NCBI GenBank assembly: GCA_902516285.1
Contig: CABXXT010000012.1
Span: 1-35,356, forward strand
Direction of reading: 5' to 3'
From: an uncultured SAR86 cluster bacterium
Lineage (GTDB): Bacteria; Pseudomonadota; Gammaproteobacteria; Magnimaribacterales; D2472
Length of the DNA stretch: 35,356 nt
Part shown: in pieces, positions 34,533-35,356 of the stretch
How positions within the stretch are numbered: position 1 is the stretch's first letter
Layout: every line of letters starts with the position of its first letter
Position numbers and translations under genes: made by a program
The notes under the pieces: generated by a model
Told to the model about the DNA's origin: nothing
What the model saw: the letters and a program-made list of their open reading frames with translations, nothing else
The model's database searches: none

Positions 34533-35356
34533 TCACAATTCAGCTAATTTAATAGCTTGGTTTACGTCAACAGAAACCATTCTTGAAACTCCAGCTTCTT
34601 GCATGGTTACTCCCATTAAAATATCACTTCTTTCCATAGATACTTTATTATGTGTGATAAATATAAATTGTACATTTTTAGACATATCTTCAACCATATT
34701 TATAAATCTAAGCGTATTTAAGTCATCTAATGGAGCGTCTACTTCATCTAGTAAACAGAAAGGTGCAGGATTTAAATCAAATATTGAGAATACTAAAGCC
34801 AAAGCTGTAAGTGCTTTCTCCCCTCCAGATAACTGAGATATTGATGAATTTTTTTTGCCTGGAGGTCTAGCCATTAATACAACACCTGCATGCAAAGGAT
34901 CATCATCTGTTAATGTAAGCTCAGCAACTCCTCCCCCAAATAGCTTCGGAAATACTTCTTTTAGTCTCTCATTTACTGCGTCAAAACTGTCTTTAAAGAT
35001 TGTTTTAGTTTCGTTATCAATTTTCTTTATAGCCGAGGTCAATTTCTCAAGAGCTTCAGTTAGGTCATTATATTGAGAGTCGAGTTCTTCTTTTCTCTTT
35101 GATTCCTCTTCAATCTCTTCAGGTGCAGCTAAGTTTATTGCTCCAAGCTTAATTATTTTTGATTCAACATCTGTTAGCTTGTTATCAATATCCTCTAAAG
35201 TTAATTCCTCATAATCCTCACTATTAATATGTTCGATATCAAGACCAGCTTGAACAATTTTTTTATTAGAGTTTTCTAAATTAATTTCATAGGTTTTTAA
35301 TTCAAGTCTTACATTAGTTGTTTTTTCAATAAGAGATTTTGAATCAAGATCTGCGA
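34533..35356 (-). CDS. smc: Chromosome segregation protein SMC, C-terminal part (cut by window edge)
   Basis: The frame is open to the right edge, so about 273 C-terminal residues are present. The coiled-coil return arm (LGAINLAAPEE, KRKEELDSQYNDL) leads to the C-terminal ATPase lobe with signature LSGGEK, Walker B FCLLDEVDAPLD, and the H-motif FITHNK. SMC dimers compact and segregate the chromosome by ATP-driven loop extrusion. A TTG at 35042 could be mistaken for a start; the reading frame and SMC homology continue well upstream. It leads the unit smc-zipA-ligase-SLT. Confidence 0.95.
   Translation of the reverse strand, partial: ADLDSKSLIEKTTNVRLELKTYEINLENSNKKIVQAGLDIEHINSEDYEELTLEDIDNKLTDVESKIIKLGAINLAAPEEIEEESKRKEELDSQYNDLTEALEKLTSAIKKIDNETKTIFKDSFDAVNERLKEVFPKLFGGGVAELTLTDDDPLHAGVVLMARPPGKKNSSISQLSGGEKALTALALVFSIFDLNPAPFCLLDEVDAPLDDLNTLRFINMVEDMSKNVQFIFITHNKVSMERSDILMGVTMQEAGVSRMVSVDVNQAIKLAEL

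Noticed and set aside
34471-34836. 121-codon ORF on the plus strand across smc and zipA
   Set aside because: It lies antisense to the conserved SMC Walker B region and the start of zipA, and its translation is low-complexity.

Overview
The window is a gene-dense, clearly AT-rich stretch of a bacterial chromosome. The run smc-zipA-DNA ligase at the right edge and the Xanthomonas-like arginine cluster point to a gammaproteobacterium. The tight packing, AT bias, laminarinase, alkylsulfatase and paired acyl-CoA dehydrogenases suggest a marine, streamlined heterotroph, perhaps SAR86-like. That placement is inference; there is no rRNA here to confirm it. I see no IS element, prophage or CRISPR array.

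Left part (1-4.8 kb): the end of a LysR-type regulator, an RhlG-like short-chain reductase, a CaCA-type Na+/Ca2+ exchanger, a small DUF4345-like membrane protein, a periplasmic thioredoxin-like protein and an MFS transporter of the anion:cation symporter type.

Arginine operon (4.87-10.7 kb, minus strand): N-acetylornithine carbamoyltransferase (argF'), argG, a fused N-acetylglutamate kinase/synthase, argC and argH, with 2-nt gaps or short overlaps. Ahead of argF' is what reads as a complete ribosome-mediated attenuator: a 14-codon ORF (MNILNTQRRRDMVE) with three consecutive Arg codons, a stem overlapping its stop codon that can pair with the terminator's 5' arm, a third segment that pairs with the codons just before the Arg run, and an intrinsic terminator with a U-tract 20 nt before argF'. 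This is the most important observation in the window.

Middle (10.7-18.7 kb): a GH16 laminarinase; a secreted TonB-C-terminal-domain protein followed by a large hybrid histidine kinase; and, facing it, a four-gene unit for a small single-TM protein, an EAL phosphodiesterase, a DHp-REC-GGEEF diguanylate cyclase and a stand-alone receiver. Together these look like a phosphorelay linked to cyclic-di-GMP turnover.

Right part (18.8-35.4 kb): a 1370-residue lipoprotein with cadherin-like domains and an HEKAH zinc-protease motif; tRNA-Leu(UAG); a three-gene membrane/coiled-coil unit; two acyl-CoA dehydrogenases; an alkylsulfatase-like lipoprotein; a DUF4136-like lipoprotein; a PreP-like M16 peptidase; an SLT-fold lipoprotein; and smc-zipA-ligase. 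The ligase is ATP-dependent but occupies the slot where gammaproteobacteria such as Pseudomonas carry NAD+-dependent ligA.

All six convergent gene pairs meet within an 8-nt overlap to a 1-nt gap, so none has room for an intergenic terminator. No stretch over 300 bases lacks a gene; the longest gap (18656-18845 by conservative starts) holds nothing I can name.
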